64,000 nt of DNA from Cinclus cinclus. Lineage: Eukaryota > Chordata > Aves > Passeriformes > Cinclidae. Position 1 is the first letter of the stretch; the number at the start of each line of letters is the position of its first letter. Below the pieces are notes generated by a model. The model made no database searches and was not told the origin of the DNA. It saw nothing but the letters and a program-made list of their open reading frames with translations. Both the position numbers and the translations under genes were made by a program. The stretch lies in assembly GCF_963662255.1 (NCBI RefSeq), contig NC_085056.1, positions 11,675,623-11,739,622 on the forward strand, written 5' to 3'. Of this stretch, positions 13,890-25,769 are shown piece by piece.

Positions 13890-14390
13890 TTCTTTTATTT
13901 TGATATTTTAGCTTAAATTTTTATATGCAAATGCCTTTAAAGGTAACATGGTTGCTCATTCACAAGTATAAATTAAATTATGGAAGGAATAGTAGAAAAA
14001 GTTTTTAAAGCAGCAGATATTCTATTTCCCACTGGGTTGTTATTACTAAACACTGTAATGTCTGTATTCTTTCCTCTTTGCTACAACAGATTGGATTTAT
14101 AAATACTCCCACTGTCTTTGATTATAGTTAGATTATGGTGCTGATTAGATGAATTTGGCAGACACATAACAGTAAGCAAAGTACAATCTGAGCAATAAAC
14201 CTGATAGCAGCATTTAATTTCAAAGATGTTTTTTACTAAAATTAGTAAATTAAAGTTACGAAACATACATGGATACATGGGCTGTGTAATTCGAACCATA
14301 TTGGCAATAGGCAAAGGAATAATTTGTTGTAGATAACTAATAACATTACAAATTGAATTTATGTAGATGATGGAGAGAGAGGCTCAGAAG
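13890..14390. other. Non-coding DNA, no feature seen
   Basis: A+T-rich sequence with one 77-codon minus-strand frame at 14081-14314 that matches nothing I know. No repeat, splice pair or structured element was found between the G+C patch on the left and the MIR-like fragment on the right. Confidence 0.55.
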
Positions 14391-14399
14391 TATTTCTAA

Positions 14400-14505
14400 G
14401 AAATAATTTATTATTCATCTCAGATTACACATGGAGAAACTGAGGCATAAACTGCAGCATGAAATGTACCTGACCATCACTTGAAGAATCCAGCCGTTAT
14501 AAAAG
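14400..14505 (-). repeat. Probable MIR/CORE-SINE fragment
   Basis: Read on the plus strand, this follows the order of the reverse complement of the MIR consensus: a TTATTATTC word, a degenerate 'CCCATTTTACAGATG' segment, then GGAGAAACTGAGGCATAA, which closely matches the diagnostic MIR phrase GAGGAAACTGAGGCACAG. A diverged 'CCCAAGGTCAC' segment (around 14470-14480) follows, and a word like 'GAACCC' comes after it. MIR is an ancient tRNA-derived SINE with degraded copies across amniotes. The element would lie on the minus strand, truncated at both ends and heavily diverged. The comparison is from memory of the consensus; no alignment was run. Confidence 0.45.
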
Positions 14506-14509
14506 ACCA

Positions 14510-16040
14510 TGAACCCTAAGAAGTTTGATCTTTTGCCTGCTACTTTCAGCCTTATGTCCAGCGTTCAAAGCAGGTCACGTTATTAAATTGTCAATTGAAC
14601 ACCTTGAGGTAAAATCCCTATAAAACGGTTGGATTATTTCATTCTGTTGCTATGAATATTTCTCCATTCTAAGGTTTATTTTAATAGAGCATTTTTGGTA
14701 AGGGGTTTATCACTCTTATTACAGTGAAGGGGTCAAATTCTGACCTCAGTTTTATCGGGATGTCGATACAGTGAACTTTTGTTGGATCAGTCCTACCATT
14801 CCCAAAATTAGCATTGGGTTTGCACAGCATGAGTGAAGAAGGAAGCTCTCTTGTGATCAAATCCTCTGCCATTAAAAGCTTTAGACATTTCATACCAACT
14901 GAGATAAGAATCTCAGGTCTGTCCATTTTGCAGTTTGATGAGTCTTTGCTTGATCCTGGAAGGGACGTGCTGATACTGCCTTAGGCTGTGATTCTGTCTG
15001 CAGCAGCAATCTACTGCAAGAAAAAGACTTTGGTTAGTGTAACAATACAAAACAAGTTCTTTTGACATGATACTGGTGTTTTGTCTTAGCTATCTGGGAA
15101 ACCCTTAGTGGAGAGCTGGTGTAACAAACATGAGACAAACAGAAACACCATGGTGGGAAGGTAATTCAGTGGAAGTAAAAAGGTGTCTTCAATTTGTCAT
15201 CAAAACAGATTGTACACACAGCGAAGAGGAGCTGAAGGGGACAGGGTGTCAATCTTTCAGGACTGTTATCAGCCAGTGTTACACAGACTGCTGAAATTCT
15301 TTTTCTGCTTCATATCTGTCCTACAAGGAGCGACTTCAAAACTAAGGAGGTGGTTGGGTAGCTGATGACATCTTTCTTATGTTTTGCTTTCCATTTCAGG
15401 TTTAGTATTTGGAAAGCCTGCAAGAGCTTGTGAAGGCCAATTTAATTTAGAATAAAAATAATTTTGCATCCAAATCAGGTCTTAACTTCATATTTGAGAT
15501 ATTTTAGAAATAGCTGTTGGAAATACTAATATGTATGATTATTAAAGTGAATGGAAGCTACAAAAATCATACCAGGCATTAAACATTTGTGCACCAGTTT
15601 GCATTTGCAGTTTATCTGATCTAGATATGGATTGCTATGATGATGACTGAAGTAGGACCTTCCAAAACTGTAAGTGTTCCAGATCTCTCAGTAAAGACTC
15701 GGCTTGTATCAGATTCACATGCTTTGTAGATTTGGCATGCAACACACATCAACCTAGACTGAATTTGTCTGATAAAATCTCCCTTTTTGACAATAATACA
15801 CTTGCATGGTGCAAGTTCAAACAGAAGAAAACTCAAAAGAGCTCAGCTGTGGTGAAGTCCCCTTTTATGCTGTCATTGTCTTAAGGAGAAATTCAGCCTT
15901 TAATTCCAGCAAGACTGAGTACAGACCTCCAGCATCAAAATGTAGAGATTCAATATCACATCTGCTGTGAGCATTATTTTCATATGAGAAAAAATATATC
16001 AGCATTTTCTTATCAGTAACTGGAAATTTTATTATACAGA
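14510..16040. other. Non-coding DNA, no gene seen
   Basis: Open frames of 60 to 81 codons lie on both strands (14681-14926 minus, 15183-15365 plus, 15621-15836 minus) and none is recognisable. No tandem repeat or inverted repeat of note was seen. Confidence 0.55.
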
Positions 16041-16049
16041 AATGTCTAA

Positions 16050-16240
16050 CTCTTTCTCAGATGTTTAATAATTAAGTGGAGCTGTGCTAACCTGGAATGT
16101 AAGCAAAATGTGCATTTCTTGGAGCATGAGCCAGAGCCTGTTAAAGCAATTGGGAATGTTCCTGTTTATGTAAGTGGGCTTTGGATCAGAGCCTGCACAA
16201 TTACCTGAGAAGCAATTTGCTACCTGTTTTTTTTCTGTAC
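16050..16240. promoter_or_regulatory. CNE-like block, candidate enhancer
   Basis: A complex, non-repetitive stretch of mixed composition with TAATAATTAAG near its left end, a TEAD-like GGAATG word, CAATTG-type words and no long open frame. This texture is typical of deeply conserved non-coding elements near developmental regulators. The call is a judgement of texture; conservation was not tested. Confidence 0.22.
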
Positions 16241-16249
16241 CCTGAAAAG

Positions 16250-18650
16250 ACTGTTAAAAATGCAGCTTGTGCTGTGCTCAGCTGACTGCCTGAGTGTACT
16301 GAAGGGATGCTTGAAAGCACTACAGATTTGAGTTCAGGGCCCATTTCTTCAATCTTTATTTTAATTTTAAAAGAATGAGAACTATGTTTTGGGAGGAGTA
16401 GACACTACTTTGAGTGCTCAAAATGCCATCTGATGGGATTAGACCTCTATGATGTGCACTACCATAAAAGTGATCATTAATGTCTGAGATGATTCTCGAT
16501 TACAAAGGCCTTAAAGTTCACGTTCTTAAATCACTTTTTAAAGTTGCAGTTTATAAACTGTTAGAGTATCCTGATACAGTTGCTCTAACTGGCACTTCGG
16601 AAGAGCATCAGTTAGCTCATTTTCTGTGACACCTTTACATAACCTTTAACTCATACTCTCCTTGGGTACCACATATTTCACAAATGCTTCCCTGAAAAGA
16701 ATGTGTTAGTTAGAATAGCAAGGCTGTGTGCAAAATGTTGCTGTACTCCAAGATACTTATAGTTTTAAGATCTCTCAATGTGGACCTAAAACGCATGTGC
16801 AGAATCCTCAGACTAAGAGTTAGTTTTAGTGTCATATCATTGGTTTGATAGTCAGAGCAGCTTCCTCTTGATCAGTGGGAGAGGGATTCACATTTGACTT
16901 TGAAAATAAAATTTATCCCAATCAAAAATGTACAGACAAAACTTGTGACCCAGGCAGTTTGAAAATGCTTCGTGTGTTACTGTTTTTCCTGTCCTTGTAG
17001 TCTTTCAGCAAAGGTTATTGTGACAAAATTGGTGAGATGCTCTTGTTTTATCCTAAAAAGCAGGAGCCCCTCAAACCTTTAGAACTTTTGCTTCCTTTGA
17101 GCCTCTTAGCAGTGTTCAATTTAGCTATTGCACTACTTCTACCAAGTATTATTGTACATGCATCAGATGATTCTCATAACAATTCAAAAGACCAAATTAA
17201 TTCTTAATTAATTCAAAGAATCTGCCAAGGACAAAAAATATATTTTAGCACTGATTATTTCTTCTTTCCTGCTACTATATTTAGAGTCTGTTGTTAGGCA
17301 GAACCCTTGTGTGGACCATTGGCCAGGTCAGAGTTTGGAAGTACAGTTTTTTATTAAAACTTGTTTTATTGGGAGGCTTATTTGAGGGGGGTGGGGGAAA
17401 GGAAGCATATCATCACTTTGATCTCTTATTAATAAATTAAATACCAAATATTGAAATAGATATTAGGCTGAACTTTATCACACATTGGATCCTACAAAGT
17501 GAGAAGTCTTTTAAGTACTTTTTTATCTAAGGAATATGAAAATCTAAATGTTCACCTCATTTGGAGCTATTAGCAATGGAGGAAGACAGTCCCAGTCATA
17601 GAGTAAAGTGAAGACAGATTATATACATATATAAATTGTGCTCTCCACAGAGTTTTACTCTGGGGATTTCAGGTGGCAGTGTGTATTTTTTGATAGCTTT
17701 TACCATGTAAAAGTTTTACTGTACTGGTGCAGTTGTGTTAGTCTATTACCTTGAGTCACAATTAATGTTTTATATCCATATTCAAGGGAGAAACTGGCAA
17801 CCATGAAGCCAGAATGCAATCCAGAAAGAGCAGGCACATTGTCAAGTTTTCACTGAAAACTAAACCCTTGTCTGGCTGCATCCCTTCCACTGTATTGCTC
17901 TTGATCTAATGTGGTGCCATTGTGCTCTAGGGAATACCAGATTCAAATTTACTAAGAGAAGGTTTTGTTGTTGAGTTACTGAGCTCTTGTGAAATCTCTG
18001 GCCATTCATGGTTATCCTAATGCATGTCTACAATGACTCACATTAAAATAAAACTTTCAGTCAAGTGCTGTGCACAATCTCCTTTAGGATAGTGTTTTGT
18101 TTTAATGGTTTGACTCTCAAGAACTCAGATTAACTACTCTCACACACGTTCAGGGGGAAGTTCCCATTGACTTCAAGGAAAACTCCACAAAGTTTGTGCA
18201 CTTTTTGAGAGCTCTGCATGAAATCCAGCACATCGTTCTAATGTTATTTTTGAAATCTGAAGTTTTTCAAATGAACTATAACATTTCCAGTGCAAAAAAA
18301 TGTTGGTGGCTCTTATTTTGAAAGTAATGGGAAGTAGGGAAAAAGATGGATTAGTGCATGTTATATAGGCCAGCGCAGTGAAAATACAGTATGTCTGAAA
18401 ATATTTGGTGCTTGCAGAGTAATTATTTAATATTTAGGATCTCGCAAAGAAAGCAAAATGCTTTTGGCCTTTCTTTGAAATCATCTGACTGATTTGCATT
18501 GATGTCATGATAATATACTTCAAAGGCTGGTGCCTGTGGAAAGTCCAAGGACACACACCTTGTGACTCTCCTGCATGTTGCTGGAGGCTATTCCAGTTGT
18601 TCCCATTGTGATGTGGGGAGTCTTCTACTCAATTTATTTTTAACTACTAA
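16250..18650. other. Non-coding DNA with paired TAAT-type sites
   Basis: No open frame of 60 codons or more. At 17195-17213 two copies of AATTAATT are separated by CTT, giving a near-palindromic pair of homeodomain-type cores. A G-rich run (GGGGGGTGGGGG) is at 17385-17396 and a short TA-rich run at 17622-17634. No transposon or gene was recognised. Confidence 0.5.
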
Positions 18651-18654
18651 TCTC

Positions 18655-18990
18655 CAAAGAATTTTGTTTGCATCTGTTTATTAAATTGCAAACTCAGCTG
18701 TGAAAATGGTTTTTATGGTGTCATTTTATTACAGTTCCATCTACAATTGGAGCTGAGCACAAACATGATAAATATTTTTCTTTGTGGAGGCTCACATTGT
18801 TGGAGGGCCATTGAAATAACATGAAACTGGAATTGTTTGTTTATGAGATCAGATTCATTCATTACTTTGGTGAGGAGCTGTGAAATGTAAATCTCACATT
18901 CCACTGGACAATAACAGCACCAGCTTGAACTCATTTAGAGGTGTGATATTGCATTCAAAGGACGGCTGTTAATTTTATTGGCCAAATTTT
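18655..18990. promoter_or_regulatory. CNE-like block, candidate developmental enhancer
   Basis: About 330 bases of non-repetitive sequence pack several transcription-factor-like words: TTTATTAAAT, ATGATAAATA (fork-head/GATA-like), a TEAD-like CACATTCCA at 18896-18904, a SOX-like ACAATAA at 18909-18915 and GTTAATTTTATTGG near the right end. The minus strand has one 73-codon frame (18713-18934) whose product is unrecognised; frames of this length also arise by chance. Density and mix of sites resemble known deeply conserved non-coding elements, but I cannot test conservation here. Confidence 0.35.
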
Positions 18991-18994
18991 GGAA

Positions 18995-19975
18995 TTGGGG
19001 TAGCATTGGTATTCAAGAAGGCTTCTGAATTGCTTTATTTCTAGGCCATTTTTCTTATATTTGGGAAGGAGAAATGGTTGGTTCCTACTTTATTGAAAAG
19101 TATTCTAATTTGAAAAAATCTCATTTTGTTATTCTTTGTTAGAATCCTTCTTTTACATATTTCCCCATCTTTCTGAGAAAATGTGTGTGTGCAGAGATAT
19201 GAAAAAATTGATAAAATCATATTCTTTAGAATTGCTCTTTATTTTATTTTGTAGGTTTGTCCTCATGTACATTTTAATTTGGTGGAATTCAACAATTTTA
19301 TCAGGGTTCTGATCAGTTAGTGACAAAAGGTTTAGTACTTTTAGCTCCTAAAACAACAGTTGAAGCCATCTGAAGTAACATTTTAGAGACATTTTTAACT
19401 TAGTGACTGAAACTTCAATGTTGTAAGGAATATTATGGAATTGAGTAAATTCTTTATGCAAGACTTTTTAAGACCAATTTATAGTATGAATGAATAAGAA
19501 TAAAACAACCAAAACCTGGAAACTGATCTTGTTATTTTTTTAATGAATTTCAGCTATAATCACTCAATGAAACTAAAGACTCAGTATAAAATATTTTAAG
19601 CTTATAGTTTATTTAACAAGTGGTTGTTCAACACTTTTCTAAAATCAAGTGGTGTATTCCTGGTTTTGATTTGGCACCTAAACCACAGGTACCCAAAACC
19701 TCTGCCTAGATAAACCAAGACCTCTAATATTGTCTCTATACCTATGTGTTGCCACTTCCAAGTATTTTGTTTTATGAAGAAACAGAATAAACTTCACTTT
19801 ATCCCCAGAGCTGACTTGTTAGATCTCAAAATAGGAAATGCACCAGACTAATTTTGTAACTGCTGAATTTCTTTTCCTCTGCTTTGTTACTATTTCTGAC
19901 ATGCTGCTCTTTGGATGTGATATGGATAAAGGAAAATCAAAGAAAAACTGCCAGCTACTACTGCCCAAGTAGCTG
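18995..19975. other. Non-coding A+T-rich DNA, no feature seen
   Basis: No open frame of 60 codons, no tandem repeat, no recognisable interspersed element. Ordinary intron-like or intergenic sequence. Confidence 0.55.
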
Positions 19976-19984
19976 GTAGCAGCT

Positions 19985-20085
19985 TGAGTTTATCAAAGGA
20001 TTTGACACAGTGCTAACCGTGATGTATTCCAGATATTAGTAATCTGGATCCTTGATTATTTGGAGAGAAGGAGAGAATTATTTAG
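19985..20085 (+). repeat. Possible LINE reverse-transcriptase trace (CR1/L3-like)
   Basis: The translation of 19987-20019 reads EFIKGFDTVLT, close to the 'DFSKAFDTVSH' block around the RT active-site region that is conserved in CR1 and L3 LINEs. The following bases, with a TTGGAGAGAAGG word, are only loosely similar, and the frame stops soon after. If real, this is a short, badly decayed internal fragment without flanking LINE sequence. The match is short enough to be chance. Confidence 0.22.
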
Positions 20086-20130
20086 AGAGAAGGTTGCTGC
20101 TGGATCTAACTTGTGGATCCTTATATTAAG

Positions 20131-20169
20131 TTGGTTTTTGTTTTGTTTTGTTTGGTTTGGTTTGGTTTA
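20131..20169 (+). repeat. (GTTTT)n/(GTTTG)n low-complexity tract
   Basis: A pentamer array shifts from GTTTT units to GTTTG units within about 38 bases. T/G-rich arrays of this type are common in avian introns and can be polymorphic. The 84-codon frame at 20148-20402 starts inside this array and is therefore not credible as a gene. Confidence 0.85.
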
Positions 20170-20174
20170 TTGAT

Positions 20175-23100
20175 TTTTTTCTCCTCTTCATGGAGGAAGA
20201 AAGAATATTTACTGAGATGTTCTTAGGGAAAAGAATGAGAGTTTGGAGTATTGAACAGTGGCATATAAAAATATCAATGATGTCACAAAAGCTCTGTCAT
20301 GAAGACATTTTATTGTTGATGAATTGTATGAACCATCTGGGTACTATTCTAATGATTCAGAGGGCTCTGTATGGATGGTACAGATGCTTCTTTTGTTATT
20401 GATGTGATCTTGTAAATAGTTAAAATATTTACCAAGGCACCTCTGAGCCGAAGCTATACCATTTTATTATTTATACCTTTTCAGAGGGACAAAAATGGAG
20501 GTGTCCACTAAATGTGATGGATTAGGCTTATAAACAGCCATTATTGCCATCAAACCTCACATGTCAGCTCCCCCTTTTGTGTCTGTGCATTTCTAAGCTA
20601 ACCAGTGATCCATGCATAAGATAGAAGGTTAAGAATGTGCAGAGAGAAAGGGGGTTGACTCCAAGCAAGATGTATCTTCTGCTGATTAGAAATACAGCTG
20701 TAGAAAGGGGAGAGAAAAGAGTTTTTGCAACATGACACTCCCCTTTTCATTTCACACAACTCACTGTTTAGAACCTGCAAATCACTAACTAGCAGAGTCA
20801 CTTTGCTGTTTCATGTAACTTAGTGCAGCTGCCTTTTGTTTTCCCAAGATAAAAATCAGGAAATGCAAAAATTAAACAGGTCCAGAGAAGAGGAATAGCA
20901 GAGAGAATGAAAGGAAAAAGGTTGAGCAACTGACTTCGCAACTTGTTGACAGAGCAAAGTACCATTTTGTTATAATTAAGTACACTTTAAAGGCTGGGCA
21001 GAGGGGAAAGCTAACAGAGTTTATTCATTACAGTCCCTGTAAGTACCTTCAAGCTGAGAAAGGTACTATTGCTTATGCACATGCAAAAAGAGAAATTATT
21101 TCAAAACTAGTAATTTCTCTTTTAAAAATGTTTCCCTTTTCTCTGAAAATGTAGAGGTCATCATAGCTGCTTTTCCAAATGTCCATATATTTTCATGCGA
21201 TTTTTTTCCTCTTTTCTTCATGAAAAATTATTTTATGCTGAAAGATTCATGAATATGAAAATACTTCAAATGGAAACTGAATACAGGGAGTTTATTAACT
21301 TGATGTGATACTGGAATATGATGTGCTGTAGTCCAATTTTTTTGAGATTTATTTCCTATTATCATTAAAATTGCTTAATATGTCAGTGTGTTACTCCTGA
21401 AAGAGGAGAACTGACTAAAAAGCACATTTGATGTTCTGGATGAACCATATAAGTGCAATCATGATGTACTTAGGCTTACTGTTATGTTATTGAAAAGCTA
21501 ATTTCTCCTTTAACCAGAAACTGATGGTAGTAAAGTGTTAAGTAGTTCTTCTGCACAACAGAAAGCCATACAGTTGTATATTCATGGGCTCCAGAGGGAG
21601 GGGGGAATAAAAAAAGAAAAAAGAAAGACAATATTTGTTTTCACTGTAATATATTTCAAAACTCCAATGCCACTGCTGAAAACTTTAACAGTGAGTTTAG
21701 AAAACTATCAGTTAGAAGTAGGTGGTGAGACCAGAAGTTATGTTCCATGTCTAGAATTACATGGAATGGTCTGACATTAAACTGTGGTTTTACTTTAATT
21801 TATAAAATACTAACAAAGGCCAGTCTGGCAGTCAGCTGCATTAGTATGCTGGTGCACTGACCATCCCGTCTCTATAAGTACTGTGATCTGAATTGCACAA
21901 CCAACGTGGCAAAGGTCCAGATTTCAGTTGCCACTCCCACTGGGAAAGAAAAAACAAGCTTGTACACAATTTATGTCTGCAGTTGTTTCACTGTACACAT
22001 TGAAAAAAAACCTCGTCAAGAGAATGGCATTCATCCTCATTAGGGTCAAAATGTAATGTGTATCAACAGCATTCAAAAACATTTAAAAAATTGAAAAAAC
22101 CTATTTTTTCTAAAACTTACCATTGCAGCAAAATGGTTGTAGAAATATGGATGCTTTTGCATGCAGTAACCCAGGCCTGCTCTTCACACTTGCTGCTATC
22201 TGGCATTTCCCACAAGAGGAAAATAACGATAAAATGACAAATGCCCAGCAAACTTGCATCTAAAGTAAAGGAATATTCTCATCTCTGACCTCATAGTTTA
22301 CATAAATTTCTGCAGGCTTTGATGTAGCTCTCTGAATTATCACTTGAGAATGTGAAATGAAATTACTCAAAGCAATGAGCTTGGGAAGAATTTCAAGTCC
22401 AGTTAGTCTTAATTAATGTTTTTATTTTTCTGGGAGTTCTGCTTGGTAGCCTGTATGCATTAAACTACTTTGCTTATTTAGCTATGCTGCTTTGAATCAG
22501 GTTTAGGATGCACTCAGATTGCAAAAGTCACAACTGTGCTTTTGTGTATTGTGCTGTATTGCTAGTAAAGCTTTAACTTTACTCTGTACTCCTTCTGTTT
22601 ATGTAAAACATGTAAAGATGTTCTTGAATACCCTTTGGAAGAGCCCAGGTCTTGTGGTGAATGCCTGCAGGTCGTTCTGAGACAGAGAAATTCTGCCTGA
22701 ATGTATTTTTAGGTCATGAGAAACTGTCAGATTTTTAGCCTTTTTAATTTAAAGAACTGAGAGATACATTCAAGTTCTATGTGATAATTGTTTTTATTAA
22801 CATCTCCTAATGTTGAGACTGTTCAATTATAAATAAAAATGGTAATGCAAAGCAAAAATCTAGGAATGTGCATTGCCATTGTATTTTCATTTTTGACTGT
22901 GTCTTGTGAATAAAGTGGGGGGTTGTTTGGGAGTTTTTTCATCAAGCAGAAGGCATACATCACTGCACTGATTTGTGGCTCAGCTCTCTTTGAGAGCTTG
23001 AAAAACGCTAAAACAAATCCTTCACCATTGTCTCTTTATGGCCTACAGAGCAAATGTTGGGGTTTTCAGTGTCTTAGACCTCCCATTAGCTGGGCAGAAT

Positions 23101-23310
23101 CTGGAATTCTTCTTGGTTATGATTCAGTGATCATACAGACAAAGTGTAGGTTTAATTGAAAAGAGCATTTTATATACTTCTCAGCCTTTATGCTGTTACT
23201 GATGAATTCTGAATCTATGAAGGGGAAGAGGAAAGAGGTTTTTTAAAAAGAAGCCGAAATCCAGACTTTCTTGTAGGTACCAGTGACTAAGAACTCATGC
23301 AGACAAAAGC
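20175..23310. other. Non-coding DNA, no gene seen
   Basis: Scattered open frames of 67 to 84 codons on both strands show no family resemblance. A purine-rich stretch lies at 21593-21628, interrupted by a single T at 21608. The frame at 21535-21774 crosses it, which explains its lysine-rich start. Short homopolymers occur; no interspersed repeat was recognised. Confidence 0.55.
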
Positions 23311-23319
23311 TAGTTAAAA

Positions 23320-24110
23320 CTGACTTGAGATAGGCATTCTTCTGCAATGACTCATCTTCCTTAACAATAATGGAAATGTAGCCCCTGTTTATGAGATAGC
23401 TGAAGTGCAAATAGTAGTGTCCATGAAGCTGAGGTTAATTACAGGAAGGACTTTCATGATAATTGCTAATAAACAACACTTGTCCTCCTTTGAGTCTGTA
23501 TTATTGTCTGCAGATGAAGTAGGCTTCTGCAATTTGAATAGAATTTTGAACATTTGCTCAGGAGGTATAGGCAGTAAGAGGCAGGAATGAATAATAAAAG
23601 TCAGCCATAAAAGGGTAGGAGGCTGACCACATCTGACATTTTCTCTCTTATAAAATGTAGAATTCCGAGCGGGTTAGTGAATTCCCACAGATCGTCACTG
23701 TCTCAGCATGTAATGTGGTATGACCAAAAAGAAACAAGCCCCTGCATCCATTCTGAGCCTGAATCTGAAAACTAGGCAGTCTGGGAGTGATCTGCAAAGG
23801 GACAGTAAAATATTCTTTTAAAGGCTTCTAGTACTCTGGGGTGTCTAGAAAGCTGATTTCTGCTTTAAAGGGTGTGTTCTGTGAGAGATTAAAATGGATT
23901 ATAAATCCCCATAGAAGTGAAATCATAGCAATTAGGCTTGGAAACCTACCATTAGTATTATTTTAAACTGTGAAGAAAGCAATTACGGAAGCATTTTCAG
24001 AGTTTAAGTTTGTGATACTAATTTTATCAAGGAGCTAAGACTGAACCCCCTCTCTCCTGTGTGTCATTCTTCTTAAATTCCTATAAATGTGCTATAAATT
24101 CAGCTCCTTT
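23320..24110. promoter_or_regulatory. CNE-like block(s), candidate enhancer
   Basis: Nearly 800 bases of complex sequence contain repeated homeodomain-like cores (GGTTAATTAC, GATAATTGCTAATAAAC, GGATTATAAATCC, AGCAATTAGGC, GCAATTACGG), a TGACTCA AP-1 site near 23347 and several scattered CpGs (for example near 23667-23672), unusual for this CpG-poor window. Only short frames cross it (61 codons, 23405-23590). It may be two blocks, about 23320-23760 and 23880-24110. The call is by texture only. Confidence 0.33.
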
Positions 24111-24114
24111 CACA

Positions 24115-25335
24115 AGAAATGCCCACAAAGGTCTGTGCTGGGAAGGTGCAGAAGGTGACCAGGTCTTAGTCTGTGCTCTTTACAATGCCACATAAGTATC
24201 TTTATCTTATCTATATTTGTTAAATCAATTAAAAGAACATATGGAAGTTAATCCATGGCTGACTTACTTCTGTGCTGTGACACAGTATGAACACATGGGA
24301 TTTCTTGTCCGTGTAGAAAGCACAAAGTGGCTCCTTGGTAAACGTCAGCGGGTCGGACTTGTGGTTGTGTAGAAAACAAGTCTCCATTGTCTTTGATAAA
24401 ATTCTTCAACATTTTTTTAGGTGGTTAATGATTTAAATTCCTTTTTACCACAAGTATTGCAACAGTGAAAAATGGTGTGCAGCATTTTTGAGAGATACAG
24501 GGTTCAGCTGGCTTAGTGACAGAACTGTTGGAAGCTGTTTGAATGTTTCAGTAATTGAAAAATATAGATTTGGTAATCCAAAATTAATAATCCATAATTA
24601 TTATTATCAGCCTATGTATGTTGCATTACCTTAAAAAATTTGAAAATTCAGGTTACTTTTATTAAGTGTATACTTTTACCTCGAAGGAGTTGTCATGGGC
24701 TGGAGATATGGGACCCTCTCCTACTTAAATAAACATTTACTGGAGCAGGCACTAAAAACTGCAAGAGGTGGAGCTATACACTGCATGCAGATAATTAGGA
24801 CTTACCCAGCTTCTGGGGGATTCAGGCACGTGTTCTCCAAGGAAGAAGGGCAAAAAAGAATTAGGAGAGATGAGAACTTTCTTTTTGCCATTTTTGTGGA
24901 TGCACTTTATCTTGTCCCTTGTTTTCCTTAGAAGCATCTCAAAATGAAATGCTTTGCTTGATCTTAAATATAGGATTTAATGTCAAATGTTATCATCTTT
25001 TGTGATTGCAAAAATTTTGTTTGATCTAGTAATTCTGTGTGAGTTCAGTGGATCCCTCAAGGTTTTTTATGGCCTGATTTTCATAGTAATGGTAAAGTTA
25101 TAAATGAACTCTTATGAAAATATGAGTCAATGCAGGCACCTCTGTCAGTAGGCATCAAGATTGGTGAGTGCTTTGTGGCGCAGCACATTCCTAAAATCCA
25201 GCTGCAGACAGAGGTTTTGCTGCAAGCTGTAGATCTAGTAGCCCAAAGAACAGAAATCGTAGATGTTTTTATGAAGGAATGAGGTAATTGGTGGGGAAAA
25301 CCAGGGCCATGTATGCAGTAAAGTACACAGGACAC
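24115..25335. other. Non-coding DNA, no gene seen
   Basis: The open frames at 24695-24931 (plus) and 24752-24937 (minus) are antisense to each other and match nothing. The 84-codon minus frame at 25081-25335 is also unrecognised. No repeat structure was seen. Confidence 0.55.
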
Positions 25336-25339
25336 AGTA

Positions 25340-25765
25340 TTCTTGGTGTGGATGCATGGTCAGCTAACAGAGGACAGGGAGCCTGACTTTATCTACAATA
25401 AATTCAGAAACTGGCTGAAGTTTGGGAATCATCCTCTAGGTTCCCACAGAGATGCTTTCCAGGGAGGGTGGGTATTGAATAGAAGACAGTGTCAGAGAAG
25501 GAAAAGTTTTCTGCCTTTCCTCTGCCTGTCCCTCTCCTGGCACTGCTTGGACACCCCTTGTCAGGGGCTGCAGCTGCCAGGGCCGGGGCACCGCACACAC
25601 AGAGAGAGTCTCCACATATTGTACAGTGCAATTATCACTGTAATTGTGACCTGCCCTGCAACAGGCTTCCAATTGTCAAATCTTATAAATTAGTGAAGGT
25701 ATCCCTCATCCTAAGGACTAAGTGTAGCCTTCATTGTTTCAGATTTTGTAATAATATTTAATTGG
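25340..25765. other. G+C-richer patch with overlapping frames, unidentified
   Basis: Open frames of 116 codons (25343-25693), 90 codons (25489-25761) and two of 75-78 codons on the minus strand all overlap here. They use four different registers, which is the sign of a local drop in stop codons with rising G+C, not of a gene. None of the products is recognisable. A CAGCTGCCAGGGCCGGGGC stretch near 25570 holds one of the few CpGs. A non-coding RNA exon cannot be excluded. Confidence 0.3.
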
Positions 25766-25769
25766 CCTG

